Shown: piece by piece, positions 63,711-64,000 of the stretch
How the letters are laid out: each line of letters opens with the position of its first letter
Numbering within the stretch: position 1 is the first letter of the stretch
NCBI GenBank assembly: GCA_013396995.1
Contig: VWZP01005600.1
Span: 1 to 64,000 of the forward strand
Direction: 5' to 3'
DNA length: 64,000 bases
Source: Dicaeum eximium
Lineage: Eukaryota > Chordata > Aves > Passeriformes > Dicaeidae
Notes under the pieces: model-generated
Database searches by the model: none
The model's input: the letters and a program-made list of their open reading frames with translations, nothing else
Told to the model about the DNA's origin: nothing
Program-made: the position numbers and the translations under genes

Positions 63711-64000
63711 GGTGAGGATCCAGTGGGTGCTGCGGCAGATGTCAGCCCCAGGTGAGGATCCAGGTGCGTTCTATGGCAGATTACATCCCTAGGTGAGGAT
63801 CCAGTGGGTGCTGCGGCAGATGAGAGCCCCAGGTGAGGATCCAGTGGGTTCTGTGGCAGATGGCATCCCCAGGTAAGGATCCAGTGGGTGCTGGGACAGA
63901 TGAGAGCCCCGGGTGAGGATCCAGTGGGTTCTGTGGCAGATGGCATCCCCAGGTAAGGATCCAGTGGGTGCTGGGACAGATGACAGCCCCAGGTGAGGAT
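63698..64000. repeat. 40-bp minisatellite, at least 7 units, continuing past the edge
   Basis: Each unit runs GATGAGAGCCCCAGGTGAGG then ATCCAGTGGGTGCTGCGGCA, with variation. The later units alternate in two types, giving an 80-bp higher-order period. Every unit holds CAGGTGAGG, CAGGTAAGG or a one-base variant. The 40-base period shifts the reading frame each unit, which creates an artificial long open frame on the minus strand. Confidence 0.95.

Noticed and set aside
63413..63946. 177-codon minus-strand open frame
   Set aside because: It is mainly the 40-bp minisatellite read in successive frames, because 40 is not divisible by three. The apparent protein repeat is an artefact.

Overview
This is vertebrate nuclear DNA. 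The sparse CR1-type retroelement remnant, compact introns and the gene content suggest a bird, although the window alone does not fix the species. The one protein-coding gene I can support is PANK3 (pantothenate kinase 3), complete on the + strand. Seven coding exons between 130 and 16955 all have GT/AG borders and join in frame to give 370 residues. The key kinase residues (Glu138, Ser192, Ser195, Arg207, Ala267, Ala269, Trp341) fall at the numbering known for human PANK3.

Layout. 1-260: CpG-rich promoter/5' leader with a 35-codon upstream ORF whose stop overlaps the PANK3 start. 130-16955: PANK3 coding exons and introns. Intron 5 carries the miR-103 precursor (14606-14683), the conserved host-gene arrangement of vertebrate PANK genes. 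16956 to about 23360: long AT-rich 3' UTR with several AATAAA signals, the last (23332) followed by a GT-rich tract. About 23.4-63.4 kb: no supportable gene. This stretch has a GC-richer middle (about 24.4-46.8 kb) full of chance ORFs, then AT-rich sequence. It holds a MIR-like core, a roughly 0.4 kb duplicated segment in direct orientation, several perfect inverted repeats and a few simple repeats. 63.45-64.0 kb: a second CpG-rich, GC-box-rich patch, then a 40-bp minisatellite running off the right edge. Every minisatellite unit contains a splice-donor-like CAGGTGAGG/CAGGTAAGG core.

How the parts work together. PANK3 catalyses the rate-limiting first step of coenzyme A synthesis, and miR-103, made from the same primary transcript, is linked in the literature to lipid and insulin metabolism. 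The most noteworthy unexplained structures are the ATGA overlap of the upstream ORF, a 50-bp direct repeat bracketing miR-103, the donor-motif minisatellite beside the right-hand CpG island, and the long AT-rich palindrome at 46.6 kb. I found no convincing wholly new system.
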